Part shown: piece after piece, positions 43,918 to 52,335 of the stretch
Numbering within the stretch: position 1 is the stretch's first letter
How the letters are laid out: each line of letters starts with the position of its first letter
Assembly: GCA_030123625.1 (NCBI GenBank)
Contig: CP126121.1
Span: 2,396,179 to 2,460,178 of the forward strand
Length of the DNA stretch: 64,000 nt
Direction: 5' to 3'
Source: Nitrospira sp.
Lineage (GTDB): Bacteria; Nitrospirota; Nitrospiria; Nitrospirales; Nitrospiraceae
Translations under genes and position numbers: made by a program
Notes under the pieces: generated by a model
Seen by the model: only the letters and a program-made list of their open reading frames with translations
What the model was told of the DNA's origin: nothing
Databases searched by the model: none

Positions 43918-46443
43918 TTACAATTTCTTCGCTTGAACCGTCCGGTTGACCGTGCCGCCGAATTCCAGCGCGGCGAACGGCACGGTGGATGTCCCGTTCA
44001 GTTCCGCAAGCCGCGCCAGCAGCCAGGGCTCGGGCTGCCCGAAGCTCAGCCGCCGAACGGCAACGGGCGACGATTTCAGGTGCGGCTGACCGCTGATCGG
44101 GTCCTTCGCGTACCAGGTATGCTGGTTGGCTGCATTGGAACGGTGGCCGTAATGGAACGGCACGAACACTTCCCCAGGCCGGACCGTATCGACCACCATC
44201 GCCGGGCCTTCCCACCGGCCATGCGGGGATGTGATCTCGACAAGGTCACCGAGCTCGATCTTCAGGCGGCCTGCGTCGGTGGGATGAATCTCGACGTAGG
44301 CATGCGGCGCCCGTTCGTTGAGCGCCATCGCTCGGGCTGTCTTGGTACGGGTGTGGAAGTGGTAGACCACGCGCCCGGTGTTGAGCAGGAATGGGTACTC
44401 CTCAGAAGTCGGGTTCGGGTGTTGCCGCCAGTGCACCGGCTTCAGGAATGCCCTGCCTTTCGGGTCGATCTTCTCGTAGTCGCCGCGGGTGTTGTGATTG
44501 CCGGTCAAGAAATCTGCGCCGTACGTTTCGCACTCATCGATGCCGGTCCAGAATTTGAGGTCCTCATACAGGCGCTCGGAGCCGCTGGGGTGCTGTTCGT
44601 TACAGGGCCAGCGCACCGCGCCCATTTTTAGGATCAAGTCATAAGTCATCCCGGAGTAGTCGCAGGGCCGGCCTTTCGACACCTTGCGCCATTCCTCGAA
44701 CGCGTCCTTGGGCTCCTTGAACGGGATCAGCGGCGCGCCATGCCGGTCCTTGAAGCCCAGTCGGTCGGAGACTTCGACGAAGATGTCGAAATCGCTCCGT
44801 GCTTTCCCCGGTGGATCGACGGCCTTCATGAGGTAGTTGACGCTTCGGTCTGCGTTGGTGATGCAGCCCGTCTTCTCTCCCCACATCGCCGCCGGGAAGT
44901 AGATGTCGGCGAGGTCCACCGTCTCGGCATCGAAGAACGGGTCCTGGACCACCACGAAGAGCCGGCGCATGATCCGCTCGGTGCGGTTCTGATCGGGCGC
45001 GCTCACGAGCGGGTTTGTGCCGACCACCCACATGAACTCGATTTCGCCGCGCTCGGCGGCCTCGAGCATGGACACGAGGTCTTTCGGGACCTCAGGATGA
45101 AACGTGTCAAAGTCCAGTTTCCAGTGTTCGCATAGGTCGCGCATCTGCGCTGGGCTGTGGGGATTTCGATAGGCGGGATAGGAGCCGCCCGCTCCCGTCT
45201 CCCGGTTGGACATCGCCGAGGGCTGGCCTGCCATCAGCAAGGGGCCGGAGCCGGGCTTGCCGATCGCTCCCATGAGTAAATGCACCGTGTTCACCAATGA
45301 AGACGCGGCCGTGGCTTCGACGCTCTGGTAGACCCCCATCGCGGTGGTCGACACCACACGCGGGGTGCTGCCGATCCACTCGGCTGCCGTTTCAAGATCC
45401 TGCCGGGGAATGCCGCAGATTTCGGCCACGCGCTGGGGTGGATACTCGCGGACGACCGCGTCGAGCTGCTCGAACCCGACCGTGTGCTTCGCCACGAAGT
45501 CACGGTTCACCCGGCCTCGCGCAATCAGCAGATGAATGATGCCGTTCAGGAGCGCGGCGTTCGTTCCGACGCGCAATTGGAGATGCAGGTCGGCGCCCTG
45601 TCGCACGGTCGGAGACCGGCGCGGATCGGCGACGATGATACGCCCGCCGTTCTTCTGTTTCGCGGCCAGCATGCGCTCCCAGAGAACGGTGTGGACCTCG
45701 GCGACATTGTGGCCATACAGGCACAGCAGGTCGGCTTGATCCACATCGACATAGGAAGCCACGGGGCCGTCCGCACCGAAATTGGCCATGCAGCCGGTGG
45801 CGGCGGTTGCGGTGCACAGGCGTGTGTTGCCGTCGATGTTGGCCGATCGCAGGCCACCCCGCCAAATTTTCCCCAGCGTGTACAGCTCCTCGACCATCAG
45901 TTGTCCGGAATTGTAGCAGGCCAGGTTTTGGTGCCCTTTCCGCCAGGCGGCTTTGAATTGTTCGGTGAAAAAATCCATCGCTTCCGTCCAGCTCACCGGC
46001 TGCAGCGGAGCGCCTTTCGTCCGGCGGATCATCGGGGTGGTGCCACGGGCCTTCGAGTTGTTGGCGACCCAACCGTGCTCGCCCTTCGGACCGAGGTGCC
46101 CGAAATTGACCGGATGGTCTGGGTTCCCGCGGACACCCACGATCCGGCCGTCCTTCACGGCGATGTCAAGGCCGCAGCCGTTGGCGCATAACACGCAGGC
46201 CGAATGCACCCACTTGTCCGGTTCGCCTTTGATACTGAGATTGGTGTCGATCCTTGGCTGCATGTGATCCCCTCTCTTCACCGGAACGCGAAGCTCCTTC
46301 TGCTCACCAAGCTCTCTTGCTGGCGGATTCCCCGCCTTGATCACCGGCTGCTGCGCCGCCAGCGCTAAGGCCTGATCCCCAATGGCCGCAGCCGCTGCGG
46401 TCCCTGCGGAGACTTTTAGGAATTGCCGTCGTGATAAGGACAT
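43918..46443 (-). CDS. Tat-exported molybdopterin oxidoreductase (NapA/NasA-like) with a three-Cys cluster site
   Basis: 841 residues. Twin-arginine signal SRRQFLKVSAGTAAAAAIG, so periplasmic. The N-terminal Fe-S motif has Cys83, Cys86 and Cys90 (CVLCANGC), but where a fourth Cys is expected there is Gly118 (FGHLGPKGEHGW). A probable Mo-ligand Cys210 is in DGNTRLCTATAATG, followed by the MGD-binding folds and a C-terminal molydopterin-binding barrel (PHGRWEGPAMVV, PFHYGHRSNAANQHTW). The overall pattern is nearest to nitrate reductase catalytic subunits; the substrate cannot be told from sequence. No electron-transfer subunit is adjacent, although a cupredoxin and a Rieske reductase are encoded elsewhere in the window. 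Confidence 0.85.
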   Translation of the reverse strand: MSLSRRQFLKVSAGTAAAAAIGDQALALAAQQPVIKAGNPPARELGEQKELRVPVKRGDHMQPRIDTNLSIKGEPDKWVHSACVLCANGCGLDIAVKDGRIVGVRGNPDHPVNFGHLGPKGEHGWVANNSKARGTTPMIRRTKGAPLQPVSWTEAMDFFTEQFKAAWRKGHQNLACYNSGQLMVEELYTLGKIWRGGLRSANIDGNTRLCTATAATGCMANFGADGPVASYVDVDQADLLCLYGHNVAEVHTVLWERMLAAKQKNGGRIIVADPRRSPTVRQGADLHLQLRVGTNAALLNGIIHLLIARGRVNRDFVAKHTVGFEQLDAVVREYPPQRVAEICGIPRQDLETAAEWIGSTPRVVSTTAMGVYQSVEATAASSLVNTVHLLMGAIGKPGSGPLLMAGQPSAMSNRETGAGGSYPAYRNPHSPAQMRDLCEHWKLDFDTFHPEVPKDLVSMLEAAERGEIEFMWVVGTNPLVSAPDQNRTERIMRRLFVVVQDPFFDAETVDLADIYFPAAMWGEKTGCITNADRSVNYLMKAVDPPGKARSDFDIFVEVSDRLGFKDRHGAPLIPFKEPKDAFEEWRKVSKGRPCDYSGMTYDLILKMGAVRWPCNEQHPSGSERLYEDLKFWTGIDECETYGADFLTGNHNTRGDYEKIDPKGRAFLKPVHWRQHPNPTSEEYPFLLNTGRVVYHFHTRTKTARAMALNERAPHAYVEIHPTDAGRLKIELGDLVEITSPHGRWEGPAMVVDTVRPGEVFVPFHYGHRSNAANQHTWYAKDPISGQPHLKSSPVAVRRLSFGQPEPWLLARLAELNGTSTVPFAALEFGGTVNRTVQAKKL

Positions 46444-46477
46444 AACATGCCTCCTGGTTTATGAATGCATTGCACCG

Positions 46478-46762
46478 CTATTTTTCTAGAGGTGGTTCTT
46501 GCCCGGCTTGTCCACCGACTCTCTCACCGGCATCGCTCGGTACCACGGTTCCTTTTTCTAAGGGTCTTTCCAACCCGCTTTGCCCACCTATCCTCTCGGC
46601 AGGAGAGTTAGGTACAACGCTTCCCTTTTCCAGATGCTCTTTCACTCCGGCTTGTCCACCGACTCGTTTACCATGACCAAGCTTGGACGCATCTGTTGCA
46701 CACCCTCCAAGTAATGCCGCCATCAACAGGAGTCCGCATACTGAGAACCGTTGAGACCTCAT
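46478..46762 (-). CDS. Small lipoprotein with three 24-residue repeats
   Basis: 94 residues. Lipoprotein signal (LLLMAALLGGCATD; Cys about 21). The mature part is made of the unit RVGGQAG-x4-LEKG-x-VVP-x4-E repeated two and a half times (about 33-94). No family is recognised. Clean repeats in a short exported protein suggest a binding surface or a structural spacer. It lies upstream of the Tat molybdoenzyme on the same strand with 34 bp between, so it may be co-expressed. Confidence 0.6.
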   Translation of the reverse strand: MRSQRFSVCGLLLMAALLGGCATDASKLGHGKRVGGQAGVKEHLEKGSVVPNSPAERIGGQSGLERPLEKGTVVPSDAGERVGGQAGQEPPLEK

Positions 46763-46784
46763 GGATTTCCCTCCAATTATTTAT

Positions 46785-46852
46785 TATTCGCCGTACTTCT
46801 ACTCCCTCGTCATCGTGATGGCATCGTTATGGACCATACGTTTCACGTTCTC
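46785..46852 (-). pseudogene. Remnant of an hsp20 gene
   Basis: This stretch aligns base for base with 54245-54305 inside the intact hsp20 gene (shared blocks CGTCATCGTGA, ATCGT-ATGGACC and GTTTCACGTTCTC), the part coding for NVKLAVHDDVLTMTGERKY. It then jumps straight into the 203-bp repeat whose other copy lies upstream of the intact hsp20, so about 340 bp including the 5' part of the gene have been deleted. Confidence 0.6.
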
Positions 46853-46856
46853 TCAT

Positions 46857-47059
46857 GGTTCGGCCGTTCGAACCATGTCGAAGGCAAGCGGTACGTTCGG
46901 CGTGATCCTGTTACGTACTCATCATCGCTGCCGCGGACAAACTTTGAGCAACAGACGTGCCGTTCGAACAGAAGACAATATCAACGAGTTAGTAGTTTGT
47001 TTTGCCGAAGATGGACAAATTGACGAAATCGGATGGACAAATTGACCGGCGAGGCGGGA
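46857..47059. repeat. Dispersed repeat copy 1 (203 bp)
   Basis: Direct repeat of 54643-54846, by eye more than four fifths identical, with long exact blocks such as CGGCGTGATCCTGTTACGTA and GAGCAACAGACGTGC. It opens with a perfect nine-bp hairpin, CATGGTTCG-GCCGTT-CGAACCATG (46854-46877). Non-coding as far as I can see. Together with 47060-47246, where I recognise nothing, it fills the gap between the repeat lipoprotein and HVA1 genes. Confidence 0.75.
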
Positions 47060-47246
47060 AAAGGCGACGTTGATTTTTCCACCAGCACGGCATGCACCTG
47101 CACTTATTCAGCCAGGCAAACCGGTGCTGTACGTGCTTAGGAAAGGTGCCGCCGCAAGTGTTGAGAGAACTGTTTAAATGGGCACGGGCCCCGACCGAGC
47201 CAATAAAGCCGGGATGGCTACGCTCAACGTGTACTTTTTGTCCTTA

Positions 47247-47456
47247 TCAGGCATGTTCAAGAGCACTGCCCTTATGAGCCGCGATATGATCGGTCTTGTC
47301 GCTTTGGATTTCGTACTGAGGATCGTCTTCCGAGGCGTGATGCACATGGCCCTTGTAGTCAAAGTTTCTGGTGTGGATCGCGATAATGGTGCCCGACACC
47401 CGGCCCGCCTCGGAATTCCAGCTCACATGATCTCCGATCTTGAATCGCTTAGCCAT
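47247..47456 (-). CDS. HVA1/DUF2945 (hypervirulence-associated, Tudor-like) protein
   Basis: 69 residues beginning MAKRFKIGDHVSWNSEAGRV and containing SDKTDHIAAHKGSAL, the two diagnostic segments of the DUF2945/HVA1 family. It is a small SH3/Tudor-like barrel protein of unknown biochemical role. Its start overlaps the end of the DUF488 gene by eight bases, so the two are coupled. Fragments of other copies of this gene lie at 36056-36090 and 62823-62855. Confidence 0.88.
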   Translation of the reverse strand: MAKRFKIGDHVSWNSEAGRVSGTIIAIHTRNFDYKGHVHHASEDDPQYEIQSDKTDHIAAHKGSALEHA

Positions 47457-47841
47457 TTCGTGGGTCCTTCGTTTCTTCCAGAAGCACGTCTTTCAGTACG
47501 ATCGCATCGTTGTGCTTCTCATCATGGGCACTGTAGACGAGCGTGACTGTTTGTTTCTTGGCCAGAGCGCGGATGCGATCCAGTTCTTGGCTGTGCTGCC
47601 GAAGTTCGGCCCTGTAGCGGCGTTGGAACTCCGGCCAACGCTCGGGATCATGCCCGAACCATTGCCGCAACTCGGTGGTCGGGGCGATCTCCTTTATCCA
47701 TTCATCGAGAGAGGCCTTTTCTTTGCTCAGCCCTCGAGGCCAGAGTCGATCGATAAGGATCCGTGCGCCGTCGTCAGGTGAAGCCGGCTCGTACGCGCGC
47801 TTCAGCCGAAGATGCGAGACTGGAAAAGGTGGTGTTGTCAT
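47449..47841 (-). CDS. DUF488 family protein
   Basis: 130 residues: RAYEPASPDDGARILIDRLW followed by PRGLSKEKASLDEWIKEIAP is the family signature, and LVYSAHDEKHNDAIVL the C-terminal one. Start ATG 47841 has GGAGG nine bases upstream. DUF488 proteins are widespread, often in stress or uncharacterised redox contexts, with no assigned reaction. Here it is coupled to HVA1 and follows the encapsulin group with 119 bp between. Confidence 0.88.
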   Translation of the reverse strand: MTTPPFPVSHLRLKRAYEPASPDDGARILIDRLWPRGLSKEKASLDEWIKEIAPTTELRQWFGHDPERWPEFQRRYRAELRQHSQELDRIRALAKKQTVTLVYSAHDEKHNDAIVLKDVLLEETKDPRNG

Positions 47842-47960
47842 GTCGGTGTTTCCTCCTCGAACGTGACCTCCGCCCGCAAACTGTGCAGATCACGTCCAAC
47901 GGTCGTAAACACTGTTCGGCCATCATGTAAATATACTTTCCGTATGCGCTCCTTAAGATC

Positions 47961-48344
47961 TCAAATTGTTACTGGATCAACGGATCCAGCGAGCATCTCG
48001 CGGATGCCATGCTCTGCAGCTTCGTGGATCGCGGGCCAGTTGCGCCGACCTGTGGCCAGTGTCACGCGCTGGGGATCGATGTGCGTGAGGATCAAGCTCG
48101 CGTCATGAACCGTTTGGGCTTCGATGGGAACGAAGAGAGCAGCCACATCGCCATTGTATCCGGCAGAACGGTCGACCCGACCTATGGGTGTGAGGCGGCC
48201 GTAGAGCGGTTTTGCCGTATAGTGGCCCCGAAGCCGATTCTGTACCCGGAGATCGTGAAAATCGCGTCGATGCAGTCGATAACGAAAATAATAGGAAACT
48301 CGCCGAACCCGCTGTAATTCGTCGAGATCAAGATCGTCCAGCAT
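47961..48344 (-). CDS. Uncharacterised protein downstream of encapsulin
   Basis: 127 residues from ATG 48344 (GGGAG seven bases upstream). It starts MLDDLDLDELQRVRRVSYYF and is rich in Arg, His and Tyr in its first half (RYRLHRRDFHDLRVQNRLR), then contains VAALFVPIEAQTVHDASLIL. I recognise no family and no encapsulin-targeting peptide at the end (SVDPVTI). It begins 37 bp after the encapsulin gene on the same strand, so a shared transcript is likely. Confidence 0.5.
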   Translation of the reverse strand: MLDDLDLDELQRVRRVSYYFRYRLHRRDFHDLRVQNRLRGHYTAKPLYGRLTPIGRVDRSAGYNGDVAALFVPIEAQTVHDASLILTHIDPQRVTLATGRRNWPAIHEAAEHGIREMLAGSVDPVTI

Positions 48345-48381
48345 CACTTAGCTCCCAATCCCGGATGGATGTGTCCCACGT

Positions 48382-49188
48382 TTACTTTGCCCCAGGCGCC
48401 AGGACCACGGCAGCCTCGGTCGTCAGCAGTCGGAACGTGAAAGTCTCCTGCATGTACAATTCGACGATCGTCTTGGAATGGCTCACGTAACCGATAGAGA
48501 TGTCCTGCCCGATGTCTAACTCAAAATCACCGCCGCGGGTCGTCAGCACCAACCCCCCTTCGATGGCTGGAGCCCAAATGATCTCTCCATCGACAAGGTG
48601 CTGGATATGTTCAAGGAGGGGATATCCTTCATCGCTCCCTCCGCTGACGGCCTGGTACGGCTCTGCGCCCAGCAAGAGAACGTAGGGGCCATTGACGCCG
48701 ACGAGCCGCAATTGACTCACCGCCTGCGCGACCGCACCCGGATAACCCCTCACATTGGAAGGGAGCGTCACCGGCAGATTGCTGCTGCCTTGACGGACGC
48801 CCTGAATTCCAGCGGCAACATACCCATCGAAGACGGCGTAATCTTCCGCAAAGGCGATTTTGCGCGCCGCATCCTTCAGCGGCAACCAGTCCGAATCCGT
48901 TGCGCCGCGTTCCACGTCGTCAATCGCCTGGCGCGTGAGTTCGAACGGAACGCGCAATTCGACGAGCGCGTTCACCTCGCGCTGTGCAGCCTGGATCCCA
49001 TCGCCGGGTGCTTGGATCTGGTGAAGATGACCGGTGCCGACAGCCGAGAGGTCGAGGCCCTTCGGACCCTGCACGTCTACGACCCGTCGAGCCGCCAAGT
49101 GGCGCTTGAGGGTGCGAGACGCCTCCTCTTCGATTTGAGCCCAAGCTTTGTCTGAGATAGGGGCGAGTTCCCGATGGAGATTATTCAT
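48382..49188 (-). CDS. Encapsulin shell protein (HK97 fold)
   Basis: 268 residues. The N-terminus MNNLHRELAPISDKAWAQIE, the middle RRVVDVQGPKGLDLSAVGTG and the end YVSHSKTIVELYMQETFTFR are those of family 1 encapsulins, which self-assemble into icosahedral nanocompartments that hold a cargo enzyme. The start lies inside the last codons of the DyP peroxidase gene (eight-base overlap), and that peroxidase carries the matching targeting tail, so DyP is the cargo. Confidence 0.95.
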   Translation of the reverse strand: MNNLHRELAPISDKAWAQIEEEASRTLKRHLAARRVVDVQGPKGLDLSAVGTGHLHQIQAPGDGIQAAQREVNALVELRVPFELTRQAIDDVERGATDSDWLPLKDAARKIAFAEDYAVFDGYVAAGIQGVRQGSSNLPVTLPSNVRGYPGAVAQAVSQLRLVGVNGPYVLLLGAEPYQAVSGGSDEGYPLLEHIQHLVDGEIIWAPAIEGGLVLTTRGGDFELDIGQDISIGYVSHSKTIVELYMQETFTFRLLTTEAAVVLAPGAK

Positions 49189-50146
49189 ATCCTGCCTCTT
49201 GTTTCAGCGAACCAATACCGAGAGAACCGTCGTGCGGAGACACTCTCGATGTGGACCGGCCCTCCGCGTCACGCTCGTTCGAGGCCGGGCCGGCCATCGA
49301 TGGGGCCGCTTCTTCTGTCGCAACATTTTCCAGGAACGTCGCCGACGGCACAAAAAACAGCGTGCCGGTCACGGCGCGGCTGAAGTCCAGCAGCCGGTCA
49401 TAGTTGCCCGGTGGCCGACCGACGAACATGTTCACGAGCATCTGCTCGATCCTGCGTGGCGAGCGGGCATAGCCGATGAAATAGGTCCCGAATTCCCCTT
49501 TTCCCACCTCCCCGAACGGCATGTTGTCGCGCAGAATCTCCAGTTGCTTTCCGTCTTCGATAATCGTCGTCAATGCATTGTGTGCCGAGGTCGGCTTCAC
49601 GGCATCGTCGAGTTCGACGTCGGAGAGTTTGGTTCGGCCGATGATCCGCTCCTGTTCTTCAACAGGGAGCTTGTTCCAGCCCTTCACATCGTGAAGGTAC
49701 TTCTGAACGATCACGTAGCTCCCACCGGCAAACGCGGCATCCTCCCCGCCGATGATGGTGGCGTCGACAGCGGCCTGTTCCACCGGGTTCTCCGTCCCAT
49801 CGACGAATCCGATCAGGTCACGGTCATCGAAGTAATTGAAACCGTGCACCTCATCCACCGCGGACACGGCGCCGTCGAGCCGCGACATGATCTGTGTCGC
49901 CAGTTCGAAGCAGAGATCCATGCGCTTCTTGGACCGGATATGAAAGAGGATGTCACCCGGCGTTGCGACGGCGTGATGGCGGCCGTGGATCTCACGGAAC
50001 GGATGCAGGTCTTTCGGTTTTGGTTCTCCAAAGAGTCGGTCCCATGCGTCGGATCCGAACGCCATGACACATGACAGCCGCCCGTCGAGGTCACGGAAGC
50101 CCACTGCACGCAGGAGCGCGGCCAAATCACCGCACAAGGTCCGCAC
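49181..50146 (-). CDS. Encapsulin-cargo DyP-type haem peroxidase (N-terminus shortened or unclear)
   Basis: 321 residues as drawn. DyP motif GFVDG (113-117, catalytic Asp116), proximal His189 (TSAHNAL) and distal Arg228 (GYARSP). The C-terminal tail ends in DGSLGIGSLK (306-315), the encapsulin targeting peptide. Homology begins abruptly: VNPGRNNEAAVRTL is readable just before the GTG used here, but the first 30 or so residues of normal relatives (start up to ..LTVNPG) cannot be found upstream, and no good ribosome binding site fits a standard start codon; an AAGGAG at 50181-50186 precedes a non-start GTC. The enzyme uses peroxide to oxidise aromatic or dye-like substrates inside the shell. 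Confidence 0.85.
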   Translation of the reverse strand: MRTLCGDLAALLRAVGFRDLDGRLSCVMAFGSDAWDRLFGEPKPKDLHPFREIHGRHHAVATPGDILFHIRSKKRMDLCFELATQIMSRLDGAVSAVDEVHGFNYFDDRDLIGFVDGTENPVEQAAVDATIIGGEDAAFAGGSYVIVQKYLHDVKGWNKLPVEEQERIIGRTKLSDVELDDAVKPTSAHNALTTIIEDGKQLEILRDNMPFGEVGKGEFGTYFIGYARSPRRIEQMLVNMFVGRPPGNYDRLLDFSRAVTGTLFFVPSATFLENVATEEAAPSMAGPASNERDAEGRSTSRVSPHDGSLGIGSLKQEAGYE

Positions 50147-50184
50147 CGCGGCTTCATTGTTCCGTCCGGGGTTGACGTGGCTCC

Positions 50185-50289
50185 TTACTGACCCGTTCGT
50201 GGGTCCTTCGTATAACGTGCGATCACGTCGGTCGGCAAAAGCCGCCGGTCGCCGGAGTTGCGCTGTCGTTCAATGTAAGATGCCGGCAT
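50185..50289 (-). CDS. Possible 34-aa peptide between formate dehydrogenase and DyP genes
   Basis: ATG 50289 with GGAG ten bases upstream, stop TAA at 50185. It begins MPASYIERQRN and ends DPRTGQ; basic and polar, no family. It starts 16 bp after the formate dehydrogenase stop and its stop codon is directly followed by an AAGGAG, so it could be a short coupled gene or the leftover 5' end of the DyP gene in another frame. Confidence 0.3.
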   Translation of the reverse strand: MPASYIERQRNSGDRRLLPTDVIARYTKDPRTGQ

Positions 50290-50305
50290 CGCGCCCAATC
50301 TCCGA

Positions 50306-51465
50306 TCAAGTCAATTTGTAAGACTTGGCACCAGTGCCGGCGAGTCTCCCGCCGTCCACGATGAGATATTCCTCACGGATCGGGGTTCCTCCGAAATAAT
50401 TCTCCAAGATTTCCAGCGTGCCGGCGGCATACCGTGCCTGCGCGGAGAGCGACGTGCCGGATATGTGCGGCGTCATGCCGTTGAAGGGCATGCTTCGCCA
50501 GGGGTGATCCCGCGGCGCCGGTTCCGGGAACCACACGTCACCGGCATAGCCCGCGAGGTGACCGGACTCGAGCGCGCGCACCACGGCGTCACGCTCGACC
50601 AGCTTTCCCCGCGCGCAGTTGACGACATACGCACCACGCTTCATTTTGGCGAACATCTTGTCGTCGAACAGATGTTCGGTCGAGGGATAGAGCGGCACTT
50701 GGAGGTTGATGATATCGACGGCGCGGACGAGCGATTCCACGTCGGGATGGAAGGTCAGGCTCAACCCCTTCTCGATCGCCGCGTCCAGACGGTGGCGTTG
50801 AGTATAATGCAGATGCAGGTCGAAGGGTTTGAGCCTACGCAGCACCGCGAGACCAATCCTTCCCGCGCCGATCGTGCCGAAGTGCAGGCCTTCAATATCG
50901 TAACTGCGGGCGACGCAGTCGGCGATTTCCCATCCGCCGCGAACGGCGATCTCGTGCGACGGCAGATAATTGCGGACCAGCGACAGCACCATCATCACGG
51001 CATGTTCCGCCACACTGATGCTGTTGGAGCCGGTCACCTCGGCCACGGTGATGTGGGCGCGGGCGGCCGCCTCAAGATCGACGTGATCGGAGCCGATGCC
51101 GGCGGTCAATGCGAGCTTCAGCTTCCTGGCCTTGGCGATCCGTTCCTTGGTCAGATAGGCCGGCCAGAACGGCTGGGAAATGACCACTTCCGTGTCAGGA
51201 AGAAGCTTCTCGAACTCCGAGTTCGGGCCATCCTTGTCGCTGGTCACGATGAGCTCATGGCCGAGCTTCTCCAGATAGTTGCGAAGACCCAGTTCGCCTG
51301 AGACCGACCCGACGAGTTCGCCCGGTTGAAACCCCAGAGGTCCCTTCGGTGCAGGCGCGGTTTGGCCGTTGGCGTAGCTGGTGATGGTCGGGATTCATCC
51401 CGCGCATAGGTCGGCGGATATCCAGTGACCGGGTCGGGATAAAGGACACATACAATTTTCGCCAT
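50306..51465 (-). pseudogene. fdh: NAD-dependent formate dehydrogenase, interrupted by one frameshift
   Basis: The complete enzyme is readable in two frames. From ATG 51465 (AAAGGAA upstream) comes MAKIVCVLYPDPVTGYPPTY then ARD; one G is missing near 51393-51397, and the rest (GIPTITSYANGQTAPAPKGP and onwards to KSYKLT) continues in the next frame. The intact part holds the formate-binding and NAD-binding segments (GTIGAGRIGLAVLRRLKPFD, catalytic His in MTPHISGTSL, Arg in NCARGKL). It would oxidise formate to CO2 with NAD+. Sequence beyond the shift is fully conserved, so the change is recent or a sequencing error. First gene before the DyP-encapsulin pair. Confidence 0.85.
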
Positions 51466-51696
51466 GGGTATGGTTCCTTTCCTTCTCCTGGCGCACACTC
51501 TCCGGTTGCCAATGACGCGTATAAGTCACGACCTCATCTGACAAACAGTGGGCCCTCACCAGGTTTACGCCGCTAACATTTCACCCGCTTAGCCGCCTTT
51601 CTTCATCCATCGTCTGAAAATCGGGAACCGATCAATACCCCACCGTAAAGCGCTGACGGATATGTCTGGATGCTCGACTTCATCAATCATCGGCCG

Positions 51697-52266
51697 TCAG
51701 CGGATGATTTCGCGGTTATCGAGTTTCGACGGAGGCAGCCGATCCACCACCTGCAAGTGATTGATCACGTTCTTGACCCCTTGGACGCCATGAGCCGCTT
51801 TTTCAGCTGCATTCTTCGTTCGGTCGTCGAGGACATCGCCCTTGAGAGTCACCTCGCCCTGACGCACGGAGATCCGGACGGTTGGATTCTTTTCGAGCGC
51901 AGGCGTCTGCTTAAAAGCTTCCCAGACATCCCGTCTGATCTTGTAGTCCGGTGCAAGCGCCACGTCCACGATCACGCTGTTTCTCACGCTCAGCACGCCC
52001 GGTACCGTGCCGGCGATCGTCTCGGCCCAGCCTTTTTCCTCCGGACTTGCGACTTCGCCGAATAACGTGACGTTGCCCTTGTCGACCTTGACGCGCAACA
52101 CTTCCCAATTGATGCGACCGTCCTCCCGCAATTGCAGTTCGATCTTCGACCGGACCGTTTCATCGGACACATTGGATTCCGGCGCGGCAAAAAGTGCTGC
52201 CGGCGTGACAACCCCTACCCACAGTAAGACGCTCGCCCAGATCACCATCTCATTCAGCTTCCGCAT
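51697..52266 (-). CDS. Periplasmic protein with two BON domains
   Basis: 189 residues from ATG 52266 (GAGGAG upstream). Signal peptide (VIWASVLLWVGVVTPAALFA) followed by two BON domains at about 40-105 (VRSKIELQLREDGRINWEVL, NVTLFGEVASPEEK) and 112-180 (YKIRRDVWEAFKQTP, EVTLKGDVLDDRTKN). BON domains bind membrane surfaces; proteins of this kind (OsmY-like) answer envelope or osmotic stress. The hairpin array at 52336-52480 lies directly upstream. Confidence 0.88.
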   Translation of the reverse strand: MRKLNEMVIWASVLLWVGVVTPAALFAAPESNVSDETVRSKIELQLREDGRINWEVLRVKVDKGNVTLFGEVASPEEKGWAETIAGTVPGVLSVRNSVIVDVALAPDYKIRRDVWEAFKQTPALEKNPTVRISVRQGEVTLKGDVLDDRTKNAAEKAAHGVQGVKNVINHLQVVDRLPPSKLDNREIIR

Positions 52267-52335
52267 GGTTGTTCTCCTCACTGTGTCCATGAATAGTGTG
52301 TGCCTCTATAAAAACAGGTCGCTCATCAAGACACG

